Assembly (NCBI GenBank): GCA_021783525.1
Contig: JAJXTT010000007.1
Location: 1-17,451 of the forward strand
Length of the DNA: 17,451 nucleotides
Source: Pseudomonadota bacterium
GTDB lineage: Bacteria > Pseudomonadota > Gammaproteobacteria > Burkholderiales > Gallionellaceae
Direction: 5' to 3'
Part shown: piece after piece, positions 1 through 6,707 of the stretch
Position numbering within the stretch: position 1 is the stretch's first letter
How the letters are laid out: each line of letters starts with the position of its first letter
Position numbers and translations under genes: made by a program
The notes under the pieces: model-generated
Told to the model about the DNA's origin: nothing
The model's database searches: none
What the model saw: the letters and a program-made list of their open reading frames with translations, nothing else

Positions 1-1965
1 TTCTTCGATCCGAAACGCATCGTGGCTTTTCCATCGCTCTCGCTGAGCGGCGGCGCGATCAAGGGCTGGGACAGGCGCAACCAGTTCTATTACCAGATGC
101 TGGACAGCCTGGCGAAGCATTACGATTTCGACCTGGAGCGTCCGTTCGAAAGCCTGCCCGAGAAGATTCAAAAGGTCGTGCTTTACGGCAGCGGGCGCGA
201 AGAGATCCCTTTCCAGTACCTGAACGAACGCGGAAAGAAAATGATGCGCGAGCATCCCTTCGAAGGCATCGTCAACAATCTGGAGCGGCGCTACAAGGAG
301 ACGGACTCGCCCACGGTGCGCGAGGAGCTGGCGAAATACCTCAACGGCTGCACCTGCCCGGACTGCAACGGCACCCGTCTGCGTATCGAGGCGCGAAATG
401 TGCGCGTGGCCGACCACACCATCTATGAGCTCAGCGCGTTGGCGCTAAAGCAGGCGCTGACGTTTTTCCAGAACGTGACGCTGCCCGGCAACAAGCAGGC
501 CATTGCCGAGAAGATCGTGCAGGAGATCGCCAGCCGCCTGACTTTCCTGAACAACGTGGGTCTGGACTATCTTTCCCTGGATCGATCGGCCGAGACGCTC
601 TCCGGGGGCGAAGCGCAGCGCATTCGCCTGGCATCGCAGATCGGCTCGGGACTCACGGGTGTGATGTATGTGCTGGATGAGCCTTCCATCGGCCTGCATC
701 AGCGCGACAACGACCGCCTGCTGGCCACGCTGAAGCGCCTGCGCGATATGGGCAATAGCGTGATCGTGGTTGAGCATGACGAGGATGCCATCCTGACCGC
801 CGATTACGTGGTGGATATGGGCCCCGGCGCCGGCGAGCATGGCGGCAAGGTCGTGGCGCAGGGCACGCCCGAGGAAGTATGCGCCAACCCTCAATCGCTC
901 ACCGGCGATTACCTGTCCGGACGGCGCAGTATCGAAGCGCCGAAGAAGTATCGCAAGCCTGATCCCGAGCGCAGGCTGAAGATCGTCGGCGCCTGCGGCA
1001 ACAACCTGAAGGACGTCACGCTCGACCTGCCTGTCGGTCTGCTGGTATGCGTCGCCGGCGTGTCCGGCTCGGGCAAGTCCACACTCATCAATGACACCCT
1101 GTATCACGCCGTGGCGAAGCATCTGTACGGCAGCAATGCCGAGCCCTCACCTTACGCGGAGATTGAAGGCCTTGAGTTCTTCGACAAGGTCATCAACGTC
1201 GATCAGTCGCCCATCGGACGCACGCCTCGATCCAACCCCGCGACTTACACCGGGCTGTTCACACCGATACGCGACCTGTTCTCCGGCGTTCCCATGTCGC
1301 GCGAGCGCGGCTACGGGCCGGGACGTTTCTCTTTCAACGTCAAGGGCGGACGCTGCGAATCCTGCCAGGGCGACGGCGTGATCAAGGTGGAGATGCACTT
1401 CCTGCCCGACGTGTACGTGCCGTGCGACGTGTGCCATGGCCACCGCTACAACCGGGAGACGCTGGAAGTGCAGTACAAGGGCAAGAACATCCACCAGGTG
1501 CTCGAGATGACGGTGGAGCAGGCCCACGAATTCTTTTCCGCCGTGCCTATCCTCGCGCGCAAGCTGAAAACGCTGCTCGACGTGGGCCTGGGTTACATCA
1601 CGCTCGGGCAGAGTGCGACCACCCTGTCCGGTGGCGAAGCACAGCGCGTCAAGCTCTCGCTGGAGCTCTCCAAACGGGACACAGGACGCACGCTGTATAT
1701 CCTCGACGAGCCGACTACCGGCCTGCACTTCCACGATATCGCCATGCTGCTTAAGGTCATTCACACGCTGCGTGACCAAGGCAATACGGTGGTGGTCATC
1801 GAACATAATCTGGATGTGATCAAGACTGCCGACTGGGTCATCGATCTGGGACCGGAAGGCGGGAATGGCGGTGGCCGTATCGTGGCGCAGGGCTCACCCA
1901 AAGATATCGCGGCAAACCCGGAAAGCGTGACGGGGCCATACCTGCAAAAACTGCTGGGTAAATGA
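1..1965 (+). CDS. uvrA: Excinuclease ABC subunit UvrA, 5'-truncated by the window edge
   Basis: This is the damage-recognition ATPase of nucleotide excision repair, which loads UvrB on lesions in the cytoplasm. The reading frame is open from base 1, so the gene starts upstream; about 654 residues are present, against roughly 940 for the family. Seen, numbered from base 1: a Cys cluster C117/C119/C122, ABC signature LSGGEAQRIRLASQ near 200, first Walker B LDEPSIGLH near 225, second Walker A GVSGSGKST at 353-361, the zinc module CxxC-X19-CxxC (C452, C455, C475, C478), second signature LSGGEAQRVKL near 542 and second Walker B ILDEPTTGLH near 567. The first Walker A and the insertion-domain zinc finger lie outside the window. 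The stop codon overlaps the start of the next gene, suggesting co-transcription. Identification is secure. Confidence 0.99.
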   Translation, partial: FFDPKRIVAFPSLSLSGGAIKGWDRRNQFYYQMLDSLAKHYDFDLERPFESLPEKIQKVVLYGSGREEIPFQYLNERGKKMMREHPFEGIVNNLERRYKETDSPTVREELAKYLNGCTCPDCNGTRLRIEARNVRVADHTIYELSALALKQALTFFQNVTLPGNKQAIAEKIVQEIASRLTFLNNVGLDYLSLDRSAETLSGGEAQRIRLASQIGSGLTGVMYVLDEPSIGLHQRDNDRLLATLKRLRDMGNSVIVVEHDEDAILTADYVVDMGPGAGEHGGKVVAQGTPEEVCANPQSLTGDYLSGRRSIEAPKKYRKPDPERRLKIVGACGNNLKDVTLDLPVGLLVCVAGVSGSGKSTLINDTLYHAVAKHLYGSNAEPSPYAEIEGLEFFDKVINVDQSPIGRTPRSNPATYTGLFTPIRDLFSGVPMSRERGYGPGRFSFNVKGGRCESCQGDGVIKVEMHFLPDVYVPCDVCHGHRYNRETLEVQYKGKNIHQVLEMTVEQAHEFFSAVPILARKLKTLLDVGLGYITLGQSATTLSGGEAQRVKLSLELSKRDTGRTLYILDEPTTGLHFHDIAMLLKVIHTLRDQGNTVVVIEHNLDVIKTADWVIDLGPEGGNGGGRIVAQGSPKDIAANPESVTGPYLQKLLGK

Positions 1966-2483
1966 TGAAACGCGGTTTGTTTGCCTGCGTTCTTTTATCC
2001 GCCTCATTGGCGCAGGCGCAAGATTTTGACGCGAATGAAATGGTTTCCGCTCATAACCGCTGGCGCAAGACTGTCGGCGCTCCGCCGCTCTCCTATTCGA
2101 CCGACCTTGCCGCCTCGGCCCAGGAATGGGCGAACCACCTGAAACAGGACAACCATTGCCGGATGCAGCACAGCAAGCCGAACGGGCGCTACGGCGAGAA
2201 CCTGTTCTGGGCAAGCGCGGTGCAATGGTCGGATGGCAGGCGCGAACTGCAAAAGGTCGGGCCGAATACAGTGGTGGATGACTGGGGTAGCGAGCGCTCG
2301 AACTACAACTACAAGAGTAATAGCTGCACGAAAGGCAAGATGTGCGGGCATTACACGCAGCTCGTCTGGAAGACCACAACCACGGTCGGTTGCGCAGTCG
2401 CCATATGCGAGGACTCGCACGACCAGATCTGGGTCTGCCAATATCAGCCGCCAGGCAACTGGGTAGGGAAGAAACCCTACTGA
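1962..2483 (+). CDS. Exported CAP/SCP-superfamily (PR-1-like) protein
   Basis: The 173-residue product has a signal peptide (KR, then a hydrophobic stretch, then AQA before Q20). One CAP domain follows. It shows HNRWR at 31-35, GENLF at 78-82, the CAP1 motif GHYTQLVW at 129-136 and the CAP2 motif VCQYQPPGNW at 158-167. The usual CAP cavity tetrad is visible as His70, Glu79, Glu111 and His130. Six Cys in the mature part (66, 122, 128, 144, 149, 159) could form three disulfides, fitting a periplasmic or secreted location. The family has no single biochemical function; lipid binding and protease roles are reported for different members, so none is assigned. ATG overlaps the uvrA stop as ATGA, and a second ATG at 1965 is equally possible. 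No good Shine-Dalgarno is seen, so translation may be coupled to uvrA. Confidence 0.93.
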   Translation: MMKRGLFACVLLSASLAQAQDFDANEMVSAHNRWRKTVGAPPLSYSTDLAASAQEWANHLKQDNHCRMQHSKPNGRYGENLFWASAVQWSDGRRELQKVGPNTVVDDWGSERSNYNYKSNSCTKGKMCGHYTQLVWKTTTTVGCAVAICEDSHDQIWVCQYQPPGNWVGKKPY

Positions 2484-2499
2484 TTCCGAATCAAATGCA

Positions 2500-2526
2500 C
2501 CGGGGCCGGATTTAATCCGGCCTCGG
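2500..2526. terminator. Hairpin after the CAP gene, possible terminator
   Basis: A 12-bp stem (one G-T pair) with a TTA loop lies 17 bases after the CAP stop. Its inner arms are GGCCGGAT (2504-2511) and ATCCGGCC (2515-2522). No clear T-run follows on the + strand, so it may be a weak or factor-assisted terminator, or an RNA 3'-end stabiliser. The 8-bp arms are identical to those of the terminator at 3392-3420. Confidence 0.6.
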
Positions 2527-2559
2527 CATTTACGCCTAATCCCGGTCGCCAATTGTTAC

Positions 2560-2591
2560 TTGACAACTATTGTCGGTTATTGTTAGATAAT
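2560..2591 (+). promoter_or_regulatory. Candidate sigma-70 promoter with overlapping inverted repeat
   Basis: A perfect -35 hexamer TTGACA is at 2560-2565. The -10 is less clear: TAGATA at 2584-2589 has an 18-base spacer and an upstream TG, while GATAAT at 2586-2591 matches 5 of 6 but needs a 20-base spacer. An inverted repeat GACAA-CTA-TTGTC (2562-2574) overlaps the -35 and could be an operator. The promoter would serve the gene starting at 2634. Both the promoter and the operator reading are inference. Confidence 0.5.
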
Positions 2592-2633
2592 TGCCGCGTT
2601 TGCTCCAACAACCAAATCTAAAGGAGAACGATC

Positions 2634-2969
2634 ATGAACATCAAGATGTTAGCTCCCCTTCTCCTGACTCTCTTGTGGAGTCAGGCCTACGCAGCAGACG
2701 GTTCCATCACGATCAGCAGTCCCTCCAATGGTGCCATGGTCAACGCCAAAGACAAGGTGCCAGTCACTTACACTGCCATGCTCGGCCCTAACGGAGATCA
2801 CCTGCATCTCTATGTCGATGGCAAACGTGTGGACGTGTTGCGCCAGACCAAAGGGACCGCTGAGCTCGATCCATTGCCCGCCGGCAAGCACCATGTCTGC
2901 CTGACCGTCAATACGACTTCACATGCGCCGACTGGCGTGGAAAGCTGCGTAGACGTCACTGCACAATGA
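2634..2969 (+). CDS. Small exported protein, Ig-like fold likely, function unknown
   Basis: The 111-residue product has a clear signal peptide (hydrophobic 5-16, cleavage site AYA before Ala21), leaving about 91 residues for the periplasm. The mature part looks all-beta: alternating hydrophobic stretches, the segment SSPSNGAMV at 28-36, then HLHLYVDGK at 56-64, and LPAGKHHVCLTV at 81-92. HxHxYVDG followed by LPxGxH recalls small bacterial Ig-like periplasmic proteins, but I cannot name a family. Cys89 and Cys105 could form one disulfide. A CopC-like copper role was considered: length and fold would fit, but the N-terminal His that CopC uses as a ligand is absent. A strong Shine-Dalgarno AAGGAG (2621-2626) fixes the ATG start. 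Its stop overlaps the next start (ATGA). Confidence 0.85.
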   Translation: MNIKMLAPLLLTLLWSQAYAADGSITISSPSNGAMVNAKDKVPVTYTAMLGPNGDHLHLYVDGKRVDVLRQTKGTAELDPLPAGKHHVCLTVNTTSHAPTGVESCVDVTAQ

Positions 2970-3376
2970 GCGCTGCACAGAATCTGAGCTACAGTGTAAT
3001 TCAGGTTGTGCATAACTTCGGTGCTGTTGCGACAGTGGGCGGGTCGGTAATCGCAACACGGTTGCGAGATGACCTGATGCGGCGGCGGTTGGCCAATCTG
3101 GTGCTGATCGGCTGGGTAACGCAAGCCGTAAGCGGCGCCACCTTCGGTATGGTCACTTACCATTTTTACCACCAACTGCCGGACATTTCGGGTATTGCCG
3201 TCGACGCTTTGGCAATCAAGATGGTGTGCGCGACGTTGGGGATTTTGCTGCTCGCAGCTTACCTCTGGCAAAGCCGTCGCTGGACTGAGCAGGGCAAGAG
3301 CAACGCCTGGGTTTCGTCATCCGTACTGGCCATCACGGCAATATCCGGTGCCGCCTTCTTGCGCTGGTTCTCCTGA
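2966..3376 (+). CDS. Four-helix integral membrane protein, function unknown
   Basis: The 136-residue product has no cleavable signal. Four hydrophobic segments lie at about 10-30, 42-65, 79-100 and 115-132, joined by short loops; Arg/Lys clusters (RLRDDLMRRR at 32-41 and QSRRWTEQGK at 102-111) suggest both of those loops face the cytoplasm. His16 in the first helix precedes GAVATVGGS, and His66 and His69 end the second. An HxxGxxxxxGG pattern in the first helix occurs in several haem or metal-related membrane families, CopD-like among them, but the resemblance is too short to assign one. The start overlaps the upstream stop as ATGA, so this gene and the exported protein before it are probably translated as a coupled pair. 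Confidence 0.83.
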   Translation: MSAAQNLSYSVIQVVHNFGAVATVGGSVIATRLRDDLMRRRLANLVLIGWVTQAVSGATFGMVTYHFYHQLPDISGIAVDALAIKMVCATLGILLLAAYLWQSRRWTEQGKSNAWVSSSVLAITAISGAAFLRWFS

Positions 3377-3391
3377 ACCGTTCTGAAAAAC

Positions 3392-3420
3392 AACAAGGCC
3401 GGATCAGATCCGGCCTTGTT
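3392..3420. terminator. Bidirectional intrinsic terminator between convergent genes
   Basis: A perfect 13-bp stem (arms 3392-3404 and 3408-3420, three-base loop) lies between the membrane-protein gene and rplQ. Read on the - strand the stem is followed by GTTTTTC, a good U-tract, so it ends the alpha operon. Read on the + strand the stem ends in TTGTTTAG, so it can also stop transcription from the left. Confidence 0.93.
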
Positions 3421-3450
3421 TAGCTTAATGTTGCTTGCAGCGACTGAAGC

Positions 3451-3840
3451 TTACTCGCCTGCGTCTACCGGTTGCGCATCTGCCGGACGGTCCAGCAGTT
3501 CGACCAGCGCCATCGGAGCATTGTCGCCCTTGCGGAAGCCGAACTTGAGGATGCGAGAATAGCCGCCATTGCGGGCTGCGTAGCGCGGGCCGAGTTCGTC
3601 GAACAGCTTGGTGACGATATCACGGTCGCGCAGACGTGCAAACGCCAAACGGCGATTGGCCAGGCTGGGATTCTTGCCCAATGTCAGGATAGGTTCGGCG
3701 ACGCGGCGCAGTTCCTTGGCCTTCGGCAGGGTAGTCTTGATGACTTCGTGACGCAGCAGCGAAACGGTCATGTTGCGCAACATCGCCAAGCGGTGGCTGC
3801 TGGTGCGGTTAAGTTTTCTAAGTCCTAAACGGTGACGCAT
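3451..3840 (-). CDS. rplQ: 50S ribosomal protein L17
   Basis: This is an L17 of 129 residues, close to the usual 120-130. The N-terminal MRHRLGLRKLNRTSSHRLAM and the following block (MTVSLLRHEVIKTTLPKAKE) are family hallmarks. L17 binds 23S rRNA domain III near the exit side of the large subunit. The acidic tail after ELLDRP (residues 114-118) is variable in the family. It is the last gene of the alpha operon, separated from rpoA by a 40-nt spacer with a stable hairpin and followed by an intrinsic terminator. Its Shine-Dalgarno is AGAGGAAA, shortly before the ATG. Confidence 0.99.
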   Translation of the reverse strand: MRHRLGLRKLNRTSSHRLAMLRNMTVSLLRHEVIKTTLPKAKELRRVAEPILTLGKNPSLANRRLAFARLRDRDIVTKLFDELGPRYAARNGGYSRILKFGFRKGDNAPMALVELLDRPADAQPVDAGE

Positions 3841-3854
3841 GATTTTCCTCTCTT

Positions 3855-3880
3855 GCTTCCAGCCTTACGGCTGAAGAAGC
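3855..3880 (-). promoter_or_regulatory. GUAA-tetraloop hairpin in the rpoA-rplQ spacer
   Basis: Directly after the rpoA stop the transcript can form GCUUC/GAAGC plus CAGCC/GGCUG, ten base pairs with a two-base bulge, capped by a GUAA (GNRA-type) tetraloop. No U-run follows, so it is not a standard terminator. It could be an RNA-processing or stability element, or a protein-binding site. Confidence 0.6.
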
Positions 3881-4852
3881 TTATTTCTCGGACATTGCCG
3901 TCCAGTTTTCCAACTTCATGCCCAGCGACAGGCCGTGTTCGGCCAGCACTTGCTTGATTTCGTTGAGCGACTTGCGGCCCAGGTTCGGGGTGCGCAACAG
4001 ATCTGCTTCGGTGTTCTGGATCAGATCGCCGATGTAATGGATGCTCTGAGCCTTGAGGCAGTTGGAAGAGCGCGGGGTCAGTTCCAGATCGTCGACCGGA
4101 CGCAACAGCATCGGATCGACTTTTGGAGTCTGCGGCTTTTCAACCGGTGCCGGCGTCCCTTCCAGTGCGGCAAACACGGAGAGCTGATCCATCAGAATGC
4201 GCGCTGCATAACGGATGGCTTCTTCGGGATCGATCGCGCTGTTGGTCTCGATGTCCATGATCAGCTTGTCGAGGTCTGTGCGCTGCTCAACGCGTGCACT
4301 CTCAACCGCGTAGCTGACGCGGGAAACCGGACTGAACGAGGCGTCTATGGCGATATGCCCAACCGGACGAGTCGCACCGGGCTGCAAGCGCGAGATGGCG
4401 GAAACATAACCGCGACCCTGCTCAACCTTGATTTCCATATCCAGTTTGCCGCCAGCCGCCAAGTGGGCGATGACATGATTCGGATTGATGACTTCTGTGT
4501 CGGCGCCAACTTCGATGTCGGCAGCCGTCACTACGCCCGCGCCGGACTTGCGCAGATGCAAAGTCGCTTCGCGCGAATTGTGCAATTTCAGGACCAAACC
4601 TTTCAGGTTCAGCAGAATCTCGACCACGTCTTCCTGCACGCCGTCGATCGATGAGTATTCGTGCAACACACCCGCAATCTTGACTTCGGTCACAGCGTAG
4701 CCGGGCATGGACGACAACAGAACGCGACGCAGGGCATTGCCCAGCGTGTGTCCATAGCCGCGCTCGAACGGCTCCATCACCACCCTTGCCTGTGTGGCGG
4801 AAGTGCGCTGCACATCGATGATGCGAGGTTTCAACAAATTATTGTTAGACAT
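3881..4852 (-). CDS. rpoA: DNA-directed RNA polymerase subunit alpha
   Basis: Alpha dimerises to nucleate RNA polymerase assembly; its C-terminal domain contacts UP-element DNA and activators. The product has 323 residues (E. coli 329). Residues 1-230 form the N-terminal dimerisation domain with PFERGYGHTLGNALRRVLLS near 27-46. A linker rich in Pro follows, then the C-terminal domain with RSSNCLKAQSIHYIGDL (261-277) and TPNLGRKSLNEIKQVL. Arg261 corresponds to E. coli Arg265, the key DNA-contacting residue. GGAGTAGG before the ATG is a good ribosome-binding site. It lies 17 nt after rpsD in the alpha operon, which ties polymerase supply to ribosome synthesis. Confidence 0.99.
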   Translation of the reverse strand: MSNNNLLKPRIIDVQRTSATQARVVMEPFERGYGHTLGNALRRVLLSSMPGYAVTEVKIAGVLHEYSSIDGVQEDVVEILLNLKGLVLKLHNSREATLHLRKSGAGVVTAADIEVGADTEVINPNHVIAHLAAGGKLDMEIKVEQGRGYVSAISRLQPGATRPVGHIAIDASFSPVSRVSYAVESARVEQRTDLDKLIMDIETNSAIDPEEAIRYAARILMDQLSVFAALEGTPAPVEKPQTPKVDPMLLRPVDDLELTPRSSNCLKAQSIHYIGDLIQNTEADLLRTPNLGRKSLNEIKQVLAEHGLSLGMKLENWTAMSEK

Positions 4853-4869
4853 ATCCTACTCCGCGTGGA

Positions 4870-5499
4870 TTACTTGGAATACAACTCGACCACGAGATGC
4901 TCGTTGATCGTCGCAGGCAATTCGGAACGTTGCGGAACCGCCTTGAACGTCCCCTTGAATGCCTTGGTATCGACTTCGAGCCATTCCGGGAAGCCGCGTT
5001 GCTCAGCCGCCCGTACAGCCGCTTTCACGCGCAACTGATTCTTGGATTTTTCAGCGACTTCAACCACATCGCCCGGACGTACCTGGTAAGACGGGATGTT
5101 GACGCGCTTGCCGTTAACCAGAATGGCGTTGTGACGCACAACCTGGCGCGCTTCGGAGCGTGAAGCACCGAAACCCATGCGATACGATACGTTGTCCAGG
5201 CGGGACTCCAGCATCTGCAGCAAGCTTTCGCCGGTGATGCCGCGGGATTGTTCGGCGCGTTTGTAAGTCAGGCGGAATTGGCCTTCCATCATGCCGTAGA
5301 TACGACGCAACTTTTGCTTTTCGCGCAGTTGCCCGCCGTATTCGGACTGACGCTGGTTCTTTTTCTGACCATGCTGACCGGGCGGATAGGCACGACGCTC
5401 TACCGAGCACTTGTCGGTAAAGCACTTTTCTGCCTTGAGAAACAGTTTCTCGCCTTCACGACGGCACTGACGGCACTTTGCATCAAGATTTCTAGCCAA
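4870..5499 (-). CDS. rpsD: 30S ribosomal protein S4, zinc-binding type, UUG start
   Basis: S4 is a primary 16S rRNA binder that starts 30S assembly and, in E. coli, represses the alpha operon. The product has 209 residues. The N-terminus carries C9-x2-C12-x13-C26-x4-C31, the zinc-finger spacing known from Thermus and Bacillus S4; E. coli S4 lacks these four Cys. The PPGQHGQ block and LREKQKLRRIYG follow, then the S4 RNA-binding domain (RLDNVSYRMGFG, residues 101-112) and the conserved C-terminal end VELYSK. The start is TTG at 5499-5497, preceded by AAGGAG with an 8-nt spacing. No in-frame ATG gives the conserved MARNLD N-terminus, so UUG is the supported start. Confidence 0.98.
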   Translation of the reverse strand: MARNLDAKCRQCRREGEKLFLKAEKCFTDKCSVERRAYPPGQHGQKKNQRQSEYGGQLREKQKLRRIYGMMEGQFRLTYKRAEQSRGITGESLLQMLESRLDNVSYRMGFGASRSEARQVVRHNAILVNGKRVNIPSYQVRPGDVVEVAEKSKNQLRVKAAVRAAEQRGFPEWLEVDTKAFKGTFKAVPQRSELPATINEHLVVELYSK

Positions 5500-5511
5500 G
5501 ATCTATGCTCC

Positions 5512-5901
<390 letters not shown>

Positions 5902-5921
5902 GTCTTCGATCCTCTACTTGA

Positions 5922-6287
5922 TTACTTCTTCGCGCCGGCGATGGACTTGCGCGGTCCTTTTCGGGTACGTGCATTGGTGCGGGTACGCTGACCACGGCAC
6001 GGCAATCCGCGGCGATGGCGCAGGCCGCGGTAGCAGCCAAGATCCATCAAACGCTTGATGTTCATGGAAATTTCGCGACGCAGATCGCCTTCCACCGTGA
6101 ACTTGGCGACTTCGTCGCGCAGCTTTTCCATATCGGAATCGCTGATATCCTTAACCTTGGTGGAGGTGACGACTCCGGCTGCAGCACAAATCTGCTGCGC
6201 ACGAGTGCGACCGATGCCATAGATCGCAGTCAATGCGATCTCGGCGTGTTGATGGTTTGGAATGTTTACACCGGCAATACGAGCCAT
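5922..6287 (-). CDS. rpsM: 30S ribosomal protein S13
   Basis: S13 sits in the 30S head and makes inter-subunit bridges with L5 while touching P-site tRNA through its tail. The product has 121 residues (E. coli 118). MARIAGVNIP, the helix-hairpin segment IYGIGRTRAQQIC (23-35) and RHRRGLPCRGQRTRTNARTR near the end are family signatures; the Lys/Arg tail is intact. It is the first gene of the alpha operon, with its own candidate promoter in the 60-nt spacer after rpmJ. The start is a normal ATG, unlike the GUG used in E. coli for S4 autoregulation, so that mechanism may differ here. Confidence 0.99.
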   Translation of the reverse strand: MARIAGVNIPNHQHAEIALTAIYGIGRTRAQQICAAAGVVTSTKVKDISDSDMEKLRDEVAKFTVEGDLRREISMNIKRLMDLGCYRGLRHRRGLPCRGQRTRTNARTRKGPRKSIAGAKK

Positions 6288-6317
6288 GCAGCTACCCTAT
6301 TTATTCAAAAGTCGTAA

Positions 6318-6347
6318 ATTGTACCATCCAGAGGCGATTTAACTCAA
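6318..6347 (-). promoter_or_regulatory. Candidate alpha-operon promoter upstream of rpsM
   Basis: On the - strand, TTGAGT (6347-6342, four of six -35 matches) and TACAAT (6323-6318, five of six -10 matches) are 18 bases apart. The -10 has the extended TGG immediately upstream, which strengthens it. It starts just after the rpmJ stop and leaves a leader of roughly 25 nt before rpsM. E. coli has its alpha promoter at the same boundary. Unlike the other two operon promoters here it lacks a GC-rich discriminator. Confidence 0.6.
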
Positions 6348-6464
6348 TCAACCCTGGCGCTGTTTGTGGCGTGGATCGCTACTGCAGATCACACGAACCA
6401 CACGATTGCGCCGCACGATCTTGCAGTTACGGCACACCTTTTTCACGGACGCTTGCACTTTCAT
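6348..6464 (-). CDS. rpmJ: 50S ribosomal protein L36, zinc-ribbon type
   Basis: The translation is 38 residues, starting MKVQASVKKVCRNCKIV and ending DPRHKQRQG. Cys11, Cys14, Cys27 and His33 form the CxxC-X12-C-X5-H zinc site of the C+ form of L36, a small protein buried in 23S rRNA near domains II, V and VI. AAGGAG precedes the ATG. It lies 24 nt after infA and closes the spc operon, as in E. coli and many other bacteria. There is no doubt about the identification despite its short length. Confidence 0.97.
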   Translation of the reverse strand: MKVQASVKKVCRNCKIVRRNRVVRVICSSDPRHKQRQG

Positions 6465-6488
6465 TTGCTTCTCCTTGCTTCTCTCAAC

Positions 6489-6707
6489 TTACTTGGCACG
6501 GAATACGATGCGCGCCTTGCTCAAATCATAGGGTGATACTTCCACCGTCACCTTGTCTCCAGGCAGTATCCGTATGTAATGCATACGCATCTTGCCGGAA
6601 ATATGGCCCAGAACAACAAAGCCATTTTCCAACTTCACCCGGAAAGTCGCGTTAGGCAGGGACTCTTCAACCTCACCCTGCATCTGGATGACGTCTTCCT
6701 TTGCCAT
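6489..6707 (-). CDS. infA: Translation initiation factor IF-1
   Basis: IF-1 occupies the 30S A site during initiation. The product has 72 residues, the family length, and is a single S1-type OB fold: MAKEDVIQMQGEV, LPNATFRVKLENGFVVLGHI (residues 17-36), SGKMRMHYIRILPGDKV and the SPYDLSKARIVFRAK end. The ATG directly abuts the secY stop (TAG then ATG), and there is only a weak purine-rich stretch inside secY as ribosome-binding site, so translation probably depends on ribosomes finishing secY. E. coli keeps infA elsewhere; its place between secY and rpmJ is typical of betaproteobacteria and resembles the Gram-positive order. Confidence 0.99.
   Translation of the reverse strand: MAKEDVIQMQGEVEESLPNATFRVKLENGFVVLGHISGKMRMHYIRILPGDKVTVEVSPYDLSKARIVFRAK

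Noticed and set aside
445..1122. A 225-codon - strand frame inside uvrA
   Set aside because: It is antisense to the conserved ABC motifs of uvrA and lacks initiation signals.
2634..2969. Assignment of the small exported protein as CopC
   Set aside because: Length and beta-rich character fit, but the N-terminal His of the mature protein and other copper ligands of CopC are not visible.
3935..4654. A 239-codon + strand frame opposite rpoA
   Set aside because: It is a shadow of rpoA with no ribosome-binding site or recognisable motif.
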